A DNA stretch of 64,000 bases from Paracoccaceae bacterium (GTDB lineage Bacteria; Pseudomonadota; Alphaproteobacteria; Rhodobacterales; Rhodobacteraceae): NCBI GenBank assembly GCA_018607905.1, contig JABBAP010000024.1, forward strand, positions 100,975 to 164,974. Direction: 5' to 3'. The notes beneath the pieces are model-generated. The model did not search any database. It was not told the origin of the DNA and saw nothing but the letters and a program-made list of their open reading frames with translations. The translations under genes were made by a program, and so were the position numbers. This document shows positions 62,892-64,000 of this stretch, piece after piece. The number at the start of each line of letters is the position of its first letter. Position 1 is the first letter of the stretch.

Positions 62892-64000
62892 TATCTGTTG
62901 AATTGATCCTGCTGGGCGTGGTCGCAAGCATTGTTTTATGGGCGCTTGGCGCGGCAAGGTTGAGCCGCACGTTGATCACGATGCCGATGATTTTCACGGC
63001 TGTTGGTTTTGCGATCACCTATCCCGTGGGAATGCTGGCGGATGAGCATGCGCTGAATGAAATTGCGCGCCTTGTGGCCGAGGTGACGCTGATTATTGTG
63101 CTGTTTGCGGATGCAAGCCATGTGCGGTTTCGCGAATTGACCAAAGGGTTTGTGCTGCCGTTGCGGATGCTGGTGCTGGGGATGCCGCTGACCATTTTGT
63201 GTGGCACGTTGGCGGTTTATTTCATCACGCCCGGTGGCAGTTGGGCGGTGGCATTGCTGACGGCGGCGATATTGACGCCGACGGATGCGGCCCTTGGGGC
63301 GAGCGTGGTGGGATCGAAAGATATTTCTGCGCGCCTGACCCAAACGATTAACGTGGAAAGCGGGCTGAACGATGGTTTGGCGCTGCCGTTTGTGTTGTTT
63401 GGCGCGACGGCGGCTGGGATGGTTGCGCAGGGGGCTGGATCAAGCAGTTTTGTTCAAGATGCGGTGTTGCAGGTGGTTTTGGGGCCGCTTGCCGGGATCG
63501 CCGTTGGGGGCGGGATTGCATGGGTGATGAACCGCGCGAATGATTACAACTGGGCCAATGAAAGCAGCGAGGCGATTGTGTTTCTGGCCAGCGCGTTTGC
63601 GGCGTATTTGGCGGCTGTGGCGATTGGCGGCAACGGGTTTATCGCGGCCTTTGTGGCAGGGATGGTGTTTGGCAATGTCTACAAACACGACCTGCATTTC
63701 ATCGGCGAGTTTATGGAAAGCACGGGGCAGTTGGTGACGATCACGGCGTTTTTGATCTTTGGTGCGGTGCTGCTGCCCACAGGGCTGGAGCACGTGAGCA
63801 TCATTCCGATGATCATCGCGGTGCTGTTTCTGACGCTGGTGCGTTTGGTGCCGATCTTGATTTCGCTGATCGGGACGGATTTAGATTTCAAGGAACGCTT
63901 GTTTCTGGGTTGGTTTGGGCCGCGCGGGCTGGCGTCTGTTTTGTTTGCGCTGATTGTGGTGGATGAATACGACATCCCGTTTGAAGCGGAGTTACAGGCC
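62888..64000 (+). CDS. Cation:proton antiporter (CPA1/NhaP type), 5' part
   Basis: 371 codons are present and the gene runs off the window. The product is a polytopic membrane antiporter. It has helices throughout and the CPA1 motifs TPTDAALGASVVGSKD (about residues 136-151), ESGLNDGLALPF (about 163-174) and WFGPRGLASVLFALIVV near the end of the visible part. Likely Na+/H+ or K+/H+ exchange. A missing C-terminal tail cannot be judged. Starts by ATGA overlap with the small exported protein gene. Confidence 0.92.
   Translation, partial: MISVELILLGVVASIVLWALGAARLSRTLITMPMIFTAVGFAITYPVGMLADEHALNEIARLVAEVTLIIVLFADASHVRFRELTKGFVLPLRMLVLGMPLTILCGTLAVYFITPGGSWAVALLTAAILTPTDAALGASVVGSKDISARLTQTINVESGLNDGLALPFVLFGATAAGMVAQGAGSSSFVQDAVLQVVLGPLAGIAVGGGIAWVMNRANDYNWANESSEAIVFLASAFAAYLAAVAIGGNGFIAAFVAGMVFGNVYKHDLHFIGEFMESTGQLVTITAFLIFGAVLLPTGLEHVSIIPMIIAVLFLTLVRLVPILISLIGTDLDFKERLFLGWFGPRGLASVLFALIVVDEYDIPFEAELQA

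Overview
The window is a gene-dense bacterial chromosome segment whose gene content and order point to an alphaproteobacterium of the Rhodobacterales (Roseobacter-type). The supporting signs are a lptF-lptG-lptD-surA-pdxA-rsmA run, the double-length dCTP deaminase, a TIGR02281-type aspartic protease, the DUF1476 (F1-ATPase zeta-type) protein, an OlsB-like acyltransferase, and a methionine-synthase-like trio of homocysteine methyltransferase, corrinoid protein and DUF1638. Base composition looks moderate, with low-GC patches between genes. Nearly all of it is core genome. I see no prophage, insertion sequence, rRNA or CRISPR.

Layout. 1-2.5 kb: end of prfA, prmC and a DUF4167 gene cut by an in-frame stop. 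2.5-9.9 kb (minus): LPS export and outer-membrane assembly (lptF, lptG, lptD, surA), then pdxA and rsmA. 10-15 kb: pepA-holC, then an ABC-F/MarC/aspartic-protease operon. 15-18.7 kb: ndk, a TfoX C-terminal-like gene, purM-purN, a DMT exporter and a CAT-anticodon tRNA. 18.8-22.7 kb: xth, an orphan membrane gene, an A-type Fe-S carrier, dgt, a 34-codon membrane ORF and a K+-channel-like gene. 22.8-28.4 kb: argS-SPOR-nagZ-scpA-scpB. 28.4-32 kb: FAD monooxygenase, dCTP deaminase, aminotransferase and tRNA-Pro. 32-36.4 kb (minus): MerR regulator, ihfA, fabH, plsX, rpmF and DUF177, the conserved fatty acid/phospholipid block. 36.4-43.6 kb: bamE, msrB, olsB-like, an astacin-like protease, a membrane protein, moaA, a lipoprotein and an AMP-binding ligase. 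43.7-48.5 kb: EnvZ-like kinase, MBL hydrolase, tRNA-Asn, rnd, a lipoprotein and sufE. 48.6-53.5 kb: homocysteine methyltransferase/corrinoid/DUF1638, a SABATH-type methyltransferase, a PA14-like secreted protein and an ABM monooxygenase. 53.5-62.4 kb (minus): dctB-dctD, then purB, purC, purS and purQ, interrupted between purC and purS by an HTH-TPR gene with a 34-codon hydrophobic ORF upstream. 62.5-64 kb: a small exported protein coupled to a truncated cation/proton antiporter.

Most worth a second look: (i) a 52-bp sequence present twice in inverted orientation (43,681 and 51,181), built of 11-bp phased units; (ii) a strand-composition change near 43.6-45.3 kb; (iii) the HTH-TPR plus micro-ORF insertion in the pur cluster; (iv) the corrinoid/SABATH methyl-transfer region; (v) the nonsense codon in the DUF4167 gene followed by 34 intact codons. 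Many adjacent genes overlap by ATGA or TAATG, which indicates translational coupling and was used to choose starts.
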